Shown piece after piece: positions 15,917 to 31,100 of a stretch of DNA of 32,218 nucleotides; the first letter of the stretch is position 1; each line of letters begins with the position of its first letter. The stretch lies in NCBI GenBank assembly GCA_032718475.1, contig JAUCBJ010002712.1, positions 1 to 32,218 of the forward strand. The letters are read 5' to 3'. This DNA is from Nemertoderma westbladi (Eukaryota; Xenacoelomorpha; Nemertodermatida; Nemertodermatidae). The position numbers were made by a program, and so were the translations under genes. Under the pieces are notes generated by a model. The model saw nothing but the letters and a program-made list of their open reading frames with translations, did no database searches and was not told where the DNA came from.

Positions 15917-18900
15917 TTTACTACCATGATAAAACATTGTCTTTGTTTACTACCATGATAAAACATTGTCTTTGTTTACTACCATGATAAAACATTGTCT
16001 TTGTTTACTACCATGATAAAACATTGTCTTTGTTTACTACTACGATAAAACATTGTCTTTGTTTACTACCATGATAAAACATTGTCTTTGTTTACTACTA
16101 CGATAAAACATTGTCTTTGTTTACTACCATGATAAAACATTGTCTTTGTTTACTACCATGATAAAACATTGTCTTTGTTTACTACTACGATAAAACATTG
16201 TCTTTGTTTACTACCATGATAAAACATTGTCTTTGTTTACTACTACGATAAAACATTGTCTTTGTTTACTACCATGATAAAACATTGTCTTTGTTTACTA
16301 CCATGATAAAACATTGTCTTTGTTTACTACCATGATAAAACATTGTCTTTGTTTACTACCATGATAAAACATTGTCTTTGTTTACTACTACGATAAAACA
16401 TTGTCTTTGTTTACTACTACGATAAAACATTGTCTTTGTTTACTACCATGATAAAACATTGTCTTTGTTTACTACCATGATAAAACATTGTCTTTGTTTA
16501 CTACTACGATAAAACATTGTCTTTGTTTACTACCATGATAAAACATTGTCTTTGTTTACTACCATGATAAAACATTGTCTTTGTTTACTACCATGATAAA
16601 ACATTGTCTTTGTTTACTACCATGATAAAACATTGTCTTTGTTTACTACCATGATAAAACATTGTCTTTGTTTACTACCATGATAAAACATTGTCTTTGT
16701 TTACTACCATGATAAAACATTGTCTTTGTTTACTACCATGATAAAACATTGTCTTTGTTTACTACCATGATAAAACATTGTCTTTGCTTACTACCATGAT
16801 AAAACATTGTCTTTGTTTACTACCATGATAAAACATTGTCTTTGTTTACTACCATGATAAAACATTGTCTTTGTTTACTACCATGATAAAACATTGTCTT
16901 TGTTTACTACCATGATAAAACATTGTCTTTGCTTACTACCATGATAAAACATTGTCTTTGTTTACTACCATGATAAAACATTGTCTTTGTTTACTACCAT
17001 GATAAAACATTGTCTTTGCTTACTACCATGATAAAACATTGTCTTTGTTTACTACCATGATAAAACATTGTCTTTGTTTACTACCATGATAAAACATTGT
17101 CTTTGTTTACTACCATGATAAAACATTGTCTTTGCTTACTACCATGATAAAACATTGTCTTTGTTTACTACCATGATAAAACATTGTCTTTGTTTACTAC
17201 CATGATAAAACATTGTCTTTGCTTACTACCATGATAAAACATTGTCTTTGTTTACTACCATGATAAAACATTGTCTTTGTTGCTCTATTTGTTGTTGTAC
17301 GTGTTACTGTACTTGATACTATACTTGTTGTTGTACTTGTTACTGGTATGGACAATATAAACGGTGTAACTTAAATTCTGTTCTTTAATCACGCTTATTA
17401 CTACGATAAAACATTGTCTTTGTTGCTCTATTTGTTGTTGTACGTGTTACTGTACTTGATACTATACTTGTTGTTGTACTTGTTACTGGTATGGACAATA
17501 TAAACGGTGTAACTTAAATTCTGTTATTAATCACGCTTACTACCATGATAAAACATTGTCTTTGTTTACTACCATGATAAAACATTGTCTTTGTTGCTCT
17601 ATTTGTTGTTGTACGTGTTACTGTACTTGATACTATACTTGTTGTTGTACTTGTTACTGGTATGGACAATATAAACGGTGTAACTTAAATTCTGTTCTTT
17701 AATCACGCTTATTACTACGATAAAACATTGTCTTTGTTGCTCTATTTGTTGTTGTACGTGTTACTGTACTTGATACTATACTTGTTGTTGTACTTGTTAC
17801 TGGTATGGACAATATAAACGGTGTAACTTAAATTCTGTTATTAATCACGCTTACTACCATGATAAAACATTGTCTTTGTTTACTACCATGATAAAACATT
17901 GTCTTTGTTGCTCTATTTGTTGTTGTACGTGTTACTGTACTTGATACTATACTTGTTGTTGTACTTGTTACTGGTATGGACAATATAAACGGTGTAACTT
18001 AAATTCTGTTCTTTAATCACGCTTATTACTACGATAAAACATTGTCTTTGTTGCTCTATTTGTTGTTGTACGTGTTACTGTACTTGATACTATACTTGTT
18101 GTTGTACTTGTTACTGGTATGGACAATATAAACGGTGTAACTTAAATTCTGTTCTTTAATCACGCTTATTACTACGATAAAACATTGTCTTTGTTGCTCT
18201 ATTTGTTGTTGTACGTGTTACTGTACTTGATACTATACTTGTTGTTGTACTTGTTACTGGTATGGACAATATAAACGGTGTAACTTAAATTCTGTTCTTT
18301 AATCACGCTTATTACTACGATAAAACATTGTCTTTGTTGCTCTATTTGTTGTTGTACGTGTTACTGTACTTGATACTATACTTGTTGTTGTACTTGTTAC
18401 TGGTATGGACAATATAAACGGTGTAACTTAAATTCTGTTCTTTAATCACGCTTATTACTACGATAAAACATTGTCTTTGTTGCTCTATTTGTTGTTGTAC
18501 GTGTTACTGTACTTGATACTATACTTGTTGTTGTACTTGTTACTGGTATGGACAATATAAACGGTGTAACTTAAATTCTGTTCTTTAATCACGCTTATTA
18601 CTACGATAAAACATTGTCTTTGTTGCTCTATTTGTTGTTGTACGTGTTACTGTACTTGATACTATACTTGTTGTTGTACTTGTTACTGGTATGGACAATA
18701 TAAACGGTGTAACTTAGATTCTGTTATTAATCACGCTTACTACCATGATAAAACATTGTCTTTGTTGCTCTATTTGTTGTTGTACGTGTTACTGTACTTG
18801 ATACTATACTTGTTGTTGTACTTGTTACTGGTATGGACAATATAAACGGTGTAACTTAAATTCTGTTCTTTAATCACGCTTATTACTACGATAAAACATT

Positions 18901-21900
18901 GTCTTTGTTGCTCTATTTGTTGTTGTACGTGTTACTGTACTTGATACTATACTTGTTGTTGTACTTGTTACTGGTATGGACAATATAAACGGTGTAACTT
19001 AAATTCTGTTCTTTAATCACGCTTATTACTACGATAAAACATTGTCTTTGTTGCTCTATTTGTTGTTGTACGTGTTACTGTACTTGATACTATACTTGTT
19101 GTTGTACTTGTTACTGGTATGGACAATATAAACGGTGTAACTTAAATTCTGTTCTTTAATCACGCTTATTACTACGATAAAACATTGTCTTTGTTGCTCT
19201 ATTTGTTGTTGTACGTGTTACTGTACTTGATACTATACTTGTTGTTGTACTTGTTACTGGTATGGACAATATAAACGGTGTAACTTAAATTCTGTTCTTT
19301 AATCACGCTTATTACTACGATAAAACATTGTCTTTGTTGCTCTATTTGTTGTTGTACGTGTTACTGTACTTGATACTATACTTGTTGTTGTACTTGTTAC
19401 TGGTATGGACAATATAAACGGTGTAACTTAAATTCTGTTCTTTAATCACGCTTATTACTACGATAAAACATTGTCTTTGTTGCTCTATTTGTTGTTGTAC
19501 GTGTTACTGTACTTGATACTATACTTGTTGTTGTACTTGTTACTGGTATGGACAATATAAACGGTGTAACTTAAATTCTGTTCTTTAATCACGCTTATTA
19601 CTACGATAAAACATTGTCTTTGTTGCTCTATTTGTTGTTGTACGTGTTACTGTACTTGATACTATACTTGTTGTTGTACTTGTTACTGGTATGGACAATA
19701 TAAACGGTGTAACTTAAATTCTGTTATTAATCACGCTTACTACCATGATAAAACATTGTCTTTGTTTACTACCATGATAAAACATTGTCTTTGTTTACTA
19801 CTACGATAAAACATTGTCTTTGTTTACTACCATGATAAAACATTGTCTTTGTTTACTACTACGATAAAACATTGTCTTTGTTTACTACCATGATAAAACA
19901 TTGTCTTTGTTTACTACCATGATAAAACATTGTCTTTGTTGCTCTATTTGTTGTTGTACGTGTTACTGTACTTGATACTATACTTGTTGTTGTACTTGTT
20001 ACTGGTATGGACAATATAAACGGTGTAACTTAAATTCTGTTCTTTAATCACGCTTATTACTACGATAAAACATTGTCTTTGTTGCTCTATTTGTTGTTGT
20101 ACTTGTTACTGTACTTGTTGTTGTAATTGTTACTGTACTTGATACTATACTTGTTGTTGTACTTGTTACTGGTATGGACAATATAAACGGTGTAACTTAA
20201 ATTCTGTTATTAATCACGTTTACTACCATGATAAAACATTGTCTTTGTTTACTACCATGATAAAACATTGTCTTTGTTTACTACCATGATAAAACATTGT
20301 CTTTGTTTACTACCATGATAAAACATTGTCTTTGTTTACTACTACGATAAAACATTGTCTTTGTTTACTACCATGATAAAACATTGTCTTTGTTTACTAC
20401 TACGATAAAACATTGTCTTTGTTTACTACCATGATAAAACATTGTCTTTGTTTACTACCATGATAAAACATTGTCTTTGTTTACTACTACGATAAAACAT
20501 TGTCTTTGTTTACTACCATGATAAAACATTGTCTTTGTTTACTACTACGATAAAACATTGTCTTTGTTTACTACCATGATAAAACATTGTCTTTGTTTAC
20601 TACCATGATAAAACATTGTCTTTGTTTACTACCATGATAAAACATTGTCTTTGTTTACTACCATGATAAAACATTGTCTTTGTTTACTACTACGATAAAA
20701 CATTGTCTTTGTTTACTACTACGATAAAACATTGTCTTTGTTTACTACCATGATAAAACATTGTCTTTGTTTACTACCATGATAAAACATTGTCTTTGTT
20801 TACTACTACGATAAAACATTGTCTTTGTTTACTACCATGATAAAACATTGTCTTTGTTTACTACCATGATAAAACATTGTCTTTGTTTACTACCATGATA
20901 AAACATTGTCTTTGTTTACTACCATGATAAAACATTGTCTTTGTTTACTACCATGATAAAACATTGTCTTTGTTTACTACCATGATAAAACATTGTCTTT
21001 GTTTACTACCATGATAAAACATTGTCTTTGTTTACTACCATGATAAAACATTGTCTTTGTTTACTACCATGATAAAACATTGTCTTTGCTTACTACCATG
21101 ATAAAACATTGTCTTTGTTTACTACCATGATAAAACATTGTCTTTGTTTACTACCATGATAAAACATTGTCTTTGTTTACTACCATGATAAAACATTGTC
21201 TTTGTTTACTACCATGATAAAACATTGTCTTTGCTTACTACCATGATAAAACATTGTCTTTGTTTACTACCATGATAAAACATTGTCTTTGTTTACTACC
21301 ATGATAAAACATTGTCTTTGCTTACTACCATGATAAAACATTGTCTTTGTTTACTACCATGATAAAACATTGTCTTTGTTTACTACCATGATAAAACATT
21401 GTCTTTGTTTACTACCATGATAAAACATTGTCTTTGCTTACTACCATGATAAAACATTGTCTTTGTTTACTACCATGATAAAACATTGTCTTTGTTTACT
21501 ACCATGATAAAACATTGTCTTTGCTTACTACCATGATAAAACATTGTCTTTGTTTACTACCATGATAAAACATTGTCTTTGTTGCTCTATTTGTTGTTGT
21601 ACGTGTTACTGTACTTGATACTATACTTGTTGTTGTACTTGTTACTGGTATGGACAATATAAACGGTGTAACTTAAATTCTGTTCTTTAATCACGCTTAT
21701 TACTACGATAAAACATTGTCTTTGTTGCTCTATTTGTTGTTGTACGTGTTACTGTACTTGATACTATACTTGTTGTTGTACTTGTTACTGGTATGGACAA
21801 TATAAACGGTGTAACTTAAATTCTGTTATTAATCACGCTTACTACCATGATAAAACATTGTCTTTGTTTACTACCATGATAAAACATTGTCTTTGTTGCT

Positions 21901-24104
21901 CTATTTGTTGTTGTACGTGTTACTGTACTTGATACTATACTTGTTGTTGTACTTGTTACTGGTATGGACAATATAAACGGTGTAACTTAAATTCTGTTCT
22001 TTAATCACGCTTATTACTACGATAAAACATTGTCTTTGTTGCTCTATTTGTTGTTGTACGTGTTACTGTACTTGATACTATACTTGTTGTTGTACTTGTT
22101 ACTGGTATGGACAATATAAACGGTGTAACTTAAATTCTGTTATTAATCACGCTTACTACCATGATAAAACATTGTCTTTGTTTACTACCATGATAAAACA
22201 TTGTCTTTGTTGCTCTATTTGTTGTTGTACGTGTTACTGTACTTGATACTATACTTGTTGTTGTACTTGTTACTGGTATGGACAATATAAACGGTGTAAC
22301 TTAAATTCTGTTCTTTAATCACGCTTATTACTACGATAAAACATTGTCTTTGTTGCTCTATTTGTTGTTGTACGTGTTACTGTACTTGATACTATACTTG
22401 TTGTTGTACTTGTTACTGGTATGGACAATATAAACGGTGTAACTTAAATTCTGTTCTTTAATCACGCTTATTACTACGATAAAACATTGTCTTTGTTGCT
22501 CTATTTGTTGTTGTACGTGTTACTGTACTTGATACTATACTTGTTGTTGTACTTGTTACTGGTATGGACAATATAAACGGTGTAACTTAAATTCTGTTCT
22601 TTAATCACGCTTATTACTACGATAAAACATTGTCTTTGTTGCTCTATTTGTTGTTGTACGTGTTACTGTACTTGATACTATACTTGTTGTTGTACTTGTT
22701 ACTGGTATGGACAATATAAACGGTGTAACTTAAATTCTGTTCTTTAATCACGCTTATTACTACGATAAAACATTGTCTTTGTTGCTCTATTTGTTGTTGT
22801 ACGTGTTACTGTACTTGATACTATACTTGTTGTTGTACTTGTTACTGGTATGGACAATATAAACGGTGTAACTTAAATTCTGTTCTTTAATCACGCTTAT
22901 TACTACGATAAAACATTGTCTTTGTTGCTCTATTTGTTGTTGTACGTGTTACTGTACTTGATACTATACTTGTTGTTGTACTTGTTACTGGTATGGACAA
23001 TATAAACGGTGTAACTTAGATTCTGTTATTAATCACGCTTACTACCATGATAAAACATTGTCTTTGTTGCTCTATTTGTTGTTGTACGTGTTACTGTACT
23101 TGATACTATACTTGTTGTTGTACTTGTTACTGGTATGGACAATATAAACGGTGTAACTTAAATTCTGTTCTTTAATCACGCTTATTACTACGATAAAACA
23201 TTGTCTTTGTTGCTCTATTTGTTGTTGTACGTGTTACTGTACTTGATACTATACTTGTTGTTGTACTTGTTACTGGTATGGACAATATAAACGGTGTAAC
23301 TTAAATTCTGTTCTTTAATCACGCTTATTACTACGATAAAACATTGTCTTTGTTGCTCTATTTGTTGTTGTACGTGTTACTGTACTTGATACTATACTTG
23401 TTGTTGTACTTGTTACTGGTATGGACAATATAAACGGTGTAACTTAAATTCTGTTCTTTAATCACGCTTATTACTACGATAAAACATTGTCTTTGTTGCT
23501 CTATTTGTTGTTGTACGTGTTACTGTACTTGATACTATACTTGTTGTTGTACTTGTTACTGGTATGGACAATATAAACGGTGTAACTTAAATTCTGTTCT
23601 TTAATCACGCTTATTACTACGATAAAACATTGTCTTTGTTGCTCTATTTGTTGTTGTACGTGTTACTGTACTTGATACTATACTTGTTGTTGTACTTGTT
23701 ACTGGTATGGACAATATAAACGGTGTAACTTAAATTCTGTTCTTTAATCACGCTTATTACTACGATAAAACATTGTCTTTGTTGCTCTATTTGTTGTTGT
23801 ACGTGTTACTGTACTTGATACTATACTTGTTGTTGTACTTGTTACTGGTATGGACAATATAAACGGTGTAACTTAAATTCTGTTCTTTAATCACGCTTAT
23901 TACTACGATAAAACATTGTCTTTGTTGCTCTATTTGTTGTTGTACGTGTTACTGTACTTGATACTATACTTGTTGTTGTACTTGTTACTGGTATGGACAA
24001 TATAAACGGTGTAACTTAAATTCTGTTATTAATCACGCTTACTACCATGATAAAACATTGTCTTTGTTTACTACCATGATAAAACATTGTCTTTGTTTAC
24101 TACC
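15463..24104. repeat. Array part 2: 4302-bp tandem duplication
   Basis: Sequence from about 15463 to 19802 recurs exactly offset by 4302 bp, as far as about 24104. Each copy holds a 541-type end, a run of 47 alpha (15917-17279 and 20219-21581, 1363 bp each), two beta-c/alpha'/beta-a/alpha2 sets, five 143-bp units, one beta with a private change (AACTTAGATT instead of AACTTAAATT, at 18717 and 23019), one alpha, then six 143-bp units. The shared private base and identical run lengths show one event on an already complex array. Confidence 0.9.
17908..19622. repeat. 143-bp unit sub-arrays (beta-c plus alpha')
   Basis: Five perfect 143-bp units from 17908 to 18622 and six from 18765 to 19622, with a marker beta-a and a single alpha between them. 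The same pattern is repeated at 22210-23924. The 143-bp unit is 114 bp beta-c plus 29 bp alpha'. Confidence 0.92.
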
Positions 24105-25138
24105 ATGATAAAACATTGTCTTTGTTGCTCTATTTGTTGTTGTACGTGTTACTGTACTTGTTGTTGTAATTGTTACTGTACTTGATACTATACTTGTTGT
24201 TGTACTTGTTACTGGTATGGACAATATAAACGGTGTAACTTAAATTCTGTTCTTTAATCACGCTTATTACTACGATAAAACATTGTCTTTGTTGCTCTAT
24301 TTGTTGTTGTACGTGTTACTGTACTTGATACTATACTTGTTGTTGTACTTGTTACTGGTATGGACAATATAAACGGTGTAACTTAAATTCTGTTATTAAT
24401 CACGCTTACTACCATGATAAAACATTGTCTTTGTTTACTACCATGATAAAACATTGTCTTTGTTTACTACCATGATAAAACATTGTCTTTGTTGCTCTAT
24501 TTGTTGTTGTACGTGTTACTGTACTTGTTGTTGTAATTGTTACTGTACTTGATACTATACTTGTTGTTGTACTTGTTACTGGTATGGACAATATAAACGG
24601 TGTAACTTAAATTCTGTTCTTTAATCACGCTTATTACTACGATAAAACATTGTCTTTGTTGCTCTATTTGTTGTTGTACGTGTTACTGTACTTGATACTA
24701 TACTTGTTGTTGTACTTGTTACTGGTATGGACAATATAAACGGTGTAACTTAAATTCTGTTATTAATCACGCTTACTACCATGATAAAACATTGTCTTTG
24801 TTTACTACCATGATAAAACATTGTCTTTGTTTACTACCATGATAAAACATTGTCTTTGTTGCTCTATTTGTTGTTGTACGTGTTACTGTACTTGTTGTTG
24901 TAATTGTTACTGTACTTGATACTATACTTGTTGTTGTACTTGTTACTGGTATGGACAATATAAACGGTGTAACTTAAATTCTGTTCTTTAATCACGCTTA
25001 TTACTACGATAAAACATTGTCTTTGTTGCTCTATTTGTTGTTGTACGTGTTACTGTACTTGATACTATACTTGTTGTTGTACTTGTTACTGGTATGGACA
25101 ATATAAACGGTGTAACTTAAATTCTGTTATTAATCACG
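24038..25138. repeat. Three 367-bp units
   Basis: Units begin at 24038, 24405 and 24772. Each is three alpha (87), long beta-c (138), alpha' (29) and beta-a (113). The minus strand shows the same 60-codon Thr-rich open frame in each, which is a product of the repeat and not a gene. Confidence 0.92.
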
Positions 25139-28100
25139 CTTACTACCATGATAAAACATTGTCTTTGTTTACTACCATGATAAAACATTGTCTTTGTTTA
25201 CTACCATGATAAAACATTGTCTTTGTTTACTACCATGATAAAACATTGTCTTTGTTTACTACCATGATAAAACATTGTCTTTGTTGCTCTATTTGTTGTT
25301 GTACGTGTTACTGTACTTGATACTATACTTGTTGTTGTACTTGTTACTGGTATGGACAATATAAACGGTGTAACTTAAATTCTGTTCTTTAATCACGCTT
25401 ATTACTACGATAAAACATTGTCTTTGTTGCTCTATTTGTTGTTGTACGTGTTACTGTACTTGATACTATACTTGTTGTTGTACTTGTTACTGGTATGGAC
25501 AATATAAACGGTGTAACTTAAATTCTGTTCTTTAATCACGCTTATTACTACGATAAAACATTGTCTTTGTTGCTCTATTTGTTGTTGTACGTGTTACTGT
25601 ACTTGATACTATACTTGTTGTTGTACTTGTTACTGGTATGGACAATATAAACGGTGTAACTTAAATTCTGTTATTAATCACGCTTACTACCATGATAAAA
25701 CATTGTCTTTGTTTACTACCATGATAAAACATTGTCTTTGTTTACTACCATGATAAAACATTGTCTTTGTTGCTCTATTTGTTGTTGTACGTGTTACTGT
25801 ACTTGATACTATACTTGTTGTTGTACTTGTTACTGGTATGGACAATATAAACGGTGTAACTTAAATTCTGTTATTAATCACGCTTACTACCATGATAAAA
25901 CATTGTCTTTGTTTACTACCATGATAAAACATTGTCTTTGTTTACTACCATGATAAAACATTGTCTTTGTTTACTACCATGATAAAACATTGTCTTTGTT
26001 TACTACCATGATAAAACATTGTCTTTGTTGCTCTATTTGTTGTTGTACGTGTTACTGTACTTGATACTATACTTGTTGTTGTACTTGTTACTGGTATGGA
26101 CAATATAAACGGTGTAACTTAAATTCTGTTCTTTAATCACGCTTATTACTACGATAAAACATTGTCTTTGTTGCTCTATTTGTTGTTGTACGTGTTACTG
26201 TACTTGATACTATACTTGTTGTTGTACTTGTTACTGGTATGGACAATATAAACGGTGTAACTTAAATTCTGTTCTTTAATCACGCTTATTACTACGATAA
26301 AACATTGTCTTTGTTGCTCTATTTGTTGTTGTACGTGTTACTGTACTTGATACTATACTTGTTGTTGTACTTGTTACTGGTATGGACAATATAAACGGTG
26401 TAACTTAAATTCTGTTATTAATCACGCTTACTACCATGATAAAACATTGTCTTTGTTTACTACCATGATAAAACATTGTCTTTGTTTACTACCATGATAA
26501 AACATTGTCTTTGTTGCTCTATTTGTTGTTGTACGTGTTACTGTACTTGATACTATACTTGTTGTTGTACTTGTTACTGGTATGGACAATATAAACGGTG
26601 TAACTTAAATTCTGTTATTAATCACGCTTACTACCATGATAAAACATTGTCTTTGTTTACTACCATGATAAAACATTGTCTTTGTTGCTCTATTTGTTGT
26701 TGTACGTGTTACTGTACTTGATACTATACTTGTTGTTGTACTTGTTACTGGTATGGACAATATAAACGGTGTAACTTAAATTCTGTTATTAATCACGCTT
26801 ACTACCATGATAAAACATTGTCTTTGTTTACTACCATGATAAAACATTGTCTTTGTTGCTCTATTTGTTGTTGTACGTGTTACTGTACTTGTTGTTGTAA
26901 TTGTTACTGTACTTGATACTATACTTGTTGTTGTACTTGTTACTGGTATGGACAATATAAACGGTGTAACTTAAATTCTGTTCTTTAATCACGCTTATTA
27001 CTACGATAAAACATTGTCTTTGTTGCTCTATTTGTTGTTGTACGTGTTACTGTACTTGATACTATACTTGTTGTTGTACTTGTTACTGGTATGGACAATA
27101 TAAACGGTGTAACTTAAATTCTGTTATTAATCACGCTTACTACCATGATAAAACATTGTCTTTGTTTACTACCATGATAAAACATTGTCTTTGTTTACTA
27201 CCATGATAAAACATTGTCTTTGTTTACTACCATGATAAAACATTGTCTTTGTTTACTACCATGATAAAACATTGTCTTTGTTGCTCTATTTGTTGTTGTA
27301 CGTGTTACTGTACTTGATACTATACTTGTTGTTGTACTTGTTACTGGTATGGACAATATAAACGGTGTAACTTAAATTCTGTTCTTTAATCACGCTTATT
27401 ACTACGATAAAACATTGTCTTTGTTGCTCTATTTGTTGTTGTACGTGTTACTGTACTTGATACTATACTTGTTGTTGTACTTGTTACTGGTATGGACAAT
27501 ATAAACGGTGTAACTTAAATTCTGTTCTTTAATCACGCTTATTACTACGATAAAACATTGTCTTTGTTGCTCTATTTGTTGTTGTACGTGTTACTGTACT
27601 TGATACTATACTTGTTGTTGTACTTGTTACTGGTATGGACAATATAAACGGTGTAACTTAAATTCTGTTATTAATCACGCTTACTACCATGATAAAACAT
27701 TGTCTTTGTTTACTACCATGATAAAACATTGTCTTTGTTTACTACCATGATAAAACATTGTCTTTGTTGCTCTATTTGTTGTTGTACGTGTTACTGTACT
27801 TGATACTATACTTGTTGTTGTACTTGTTACTGGTATGGACAATATAAACGGTGTAACTTAAATTCTGTTATTAATCACGCTTACTACCATGATAAAACAT
27901 TGTCTTTGTTTACTACCATGATAAAACATTGTCTTTGTTGCTCTATTTGTTGTTGTACGTGTTACTGTACTTGATACTATACTTGTTGTTGTACTTGTTA
28001 CTGGTATGGACAATATAAACGGTGTAACTTAAATTCTGTTATTAATCACGCTTACTACCATGATAAAACATTGTCTTTGTTTACTACCATGATAAAACAT

Positions 28101-31100
28101 TGTCTTTGTTTACTACCATGATAAAACATTGTCTTTGTTTACTACCATGATAAAACATTGTCTTTGTTGCTCTATTTGTTGTTGTACGTGTTACTGTACT
28201 TGATACTATACTTGTTGTTGTACTTGTTACTGGTATGGACAATATAAACGGTGTAACTTAAATTCTGTTATTAATCACGCTTACTACCATGATAAAACAT
28301 TGTCTTTGTTTACTACCATGATAAAACATTGTCTTTGTTTACTACCATGATAAAACATTGTCTTTGTTGCTCTATTTGTTGTTGTACGTGTTACTGTACT
28401 TGATACTATACTTGTTGTTGTACTTGTTACTGGTATGGACAATATAAACGGTGTAACTTAAATTCTGTTATTAATCACGCTTACTACCATGATAAAACAT
28501 TGTCTTTGTTTACTACCATGATAAAACATTGTCTTTGTTGCTCTATTTGTTGTTGTACGTGTTACTGTACTTGATACTATACTTGTTGTTGTACTTGTTA
28601 CTGGTATGGACAATATAAACGGTGTAACTTAAATTCTGTTATTAATCACGCTTACTACCATGATAAAACATTGTCTTTGTTTACTACCATGATAAAACAT
28701 TGTCTTTGTTTACTACCATGATAAAACATTGTCTTTGTTTACTACCATGATAAAACATTGTCTTTGTTGCTCTATTTGTTGTTGTACGTGTTACTGTACT
28801 TGATACTATACTTGTTGTTGTACTTGTTACTGGTATGGACAATATAAACGGTGTAACTTAAATTCTGTTATTAATCACGCTTACTACCATGATAAAACAT
28901 TGTCTTTGTTTACTACCATGATAAAACATTGTCTTTGTTGCTCTATTTGTTGTTGTACGTGTTACTGTACTTGATACTATACTTGTTGTTGTACTTGTTA
29001 CTGGTATGGACAATATAAACGGTGTAACTTAAATTCTGTTATTAATCACGCTTACTACCATGATAAAACATTGTCTTTGTTTACTACCATGATAAAACAT
29101 TGTCTTTGTTTACTACCATGATAAAACATTGTCTTTGTTTACTACCATGATAAAACATTGTCTTTGTTGCTCTATTTGTTGTTGTACGTGTTACTGTACT
29201 TGATACTATACTTGTTGTTGTACTTGTTACTGGTATGGACAATATAAACGGTGTAACTTAAATTCTGTTATTAATCACGCTTACTACCATGATAAAACAT
29301 TGTCTTTGTTTACTACCATGATAAAACATTGTCTTTGTTTACTACCATGATAAAACATTGTCTTTGTTGCTCTATTTGTTGTTGTACGTGTTACTGTACT
29401 TGATACTATACTTGTTGTTGTACTTGTTACTGGTATGGACAATATAAACGGTGTAACTTAAATTCTGTTATTAATCACGCTTACTACCATGATAAAACAT
29501 TGTCTTTGTTTACTACCATGATAAAACATTGTCTTTGTTGCTCTATTTGTTGTTGTACGTGTTACTGTACTTGATACTATACTTGTTGTTGTACTTGTTA
29601 CTGGTATGGACAATATAAACGGTGTAACTTAAATTCTGTTATTAATCACGCTTACTACCATGATAAAACATTGTCTTTGTTTACTACCATGATAAAACAT
29701 TGTCTTTGTTGCTCTATTTGTTGTTGTACGTGTTACTGTACTTGATACTATACTTGTTGTTGTACTTGTTACTGGTATGGACAATATAAACGGTGTAACT
29801 TAAATTCTGTTATTAATCACGCTTACTACCATGATAAAACATTGTCTTTGTTTACTACCATGATAAAACATTGTCTTTGTTGCTCTATTTGTTGTTGTAC
29901 GTGTTACTGTACTTGATACTATACTTGTTGTTGTACTTGTTACTGGTATGGACAATATAAACGGTGTAACTTAAATTCTGTTCTTTAATCACGCTTATTA
30001 CTACGATAAAACATTGTCTTTGTTGCTCTATTTGTTGTTGTACGTGTTACTGTACTTGATACTATACTTGTTGTTGTACTTGTTACTGGTATGGACAATA
30101 TAAACGGTGTAACTTAAATTCTGTTCTTTAATCACGCTTATTACTACGATAAAACATTGTCTTTGTTGCTCTATTTGTTGTTGTACGTGTTACTGTACTT
30201 GATACTATACTTGTTGTTGTACTTGTTACTGGTATGGACAATATAAACGGTGTAACTTAAATTCTGTTATTAATCACGCTTACTACCATGATAAAACATT
30301 GTCTTTGTTTACTACCATGATAAAACATTGTCTTTGTTGCTCTATTTGTTGTTGTACGTGTTACTGTACTTGATACTATACTTGTTGTTGTACTTGTTAC
30401 TGGTATGGACAATATAAACGGTGTAACTTAAATTCTGTTATTAATCACGCTTACTACCATGATAAAACATTGTCTTTGTTTACTACCATGATAAAACATT
30501 GTCTTTGTTGCTCTATTTGTTGTTGTACGTGTTACTGTACTTGATACTATACTTGTTGTTGTACTTGTTACTGGTATGGACAATATAAACGGTGTAACTT
30601 AAATTCTGTTATTAATCACGCTTACTACCATGATAAAACATTGTCTTTGTTTACTACCATGATAAAACATTGTCTTTGTTGCTCTATTTGTTGTTGTACG
30701 TGTTACTGTACTTGATACTATACTTGTTGTTGTACTTGTTACTGGTATGGACAATATAAACGGTGTAACTTAAATTCTGTTCTTTAATCACGCTTATTAC
30801 TACGATAAAACATTGTCTTTGTTGCTCTATTTGTTGTTGTACGTGTTACTGTACTTGATACTATACTTGTTGTTGTACTTGTTACTGGTATGGACAATAT
30901 AAACGGTGTAACTTAAATTCTGTTCTTTAATCACGCTTACTACCATGATAAAACATTGTCTTTGTTTACTACCATGATAAAACATTGTCTTTGTTGCTCT
31001 ATTTGTTGTTGTACGTGTTACTGTACTTGATACTATACTTGTTGTTGTACTTGTTACTGGTATGGACAATATAAACGGTGTAACTTAAATTCTGTTATTA

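Noticed and set aside
24042-24958. Three identical 60-codon Thr-rich minus-strand frames, and an 80-codon relative at 30827-31069
   Set aside because: They are translations of the tandem repeat (beta plus alpha) in an intron, recur only because the DNA recurs, and are interrupted wherever the unit type changes.
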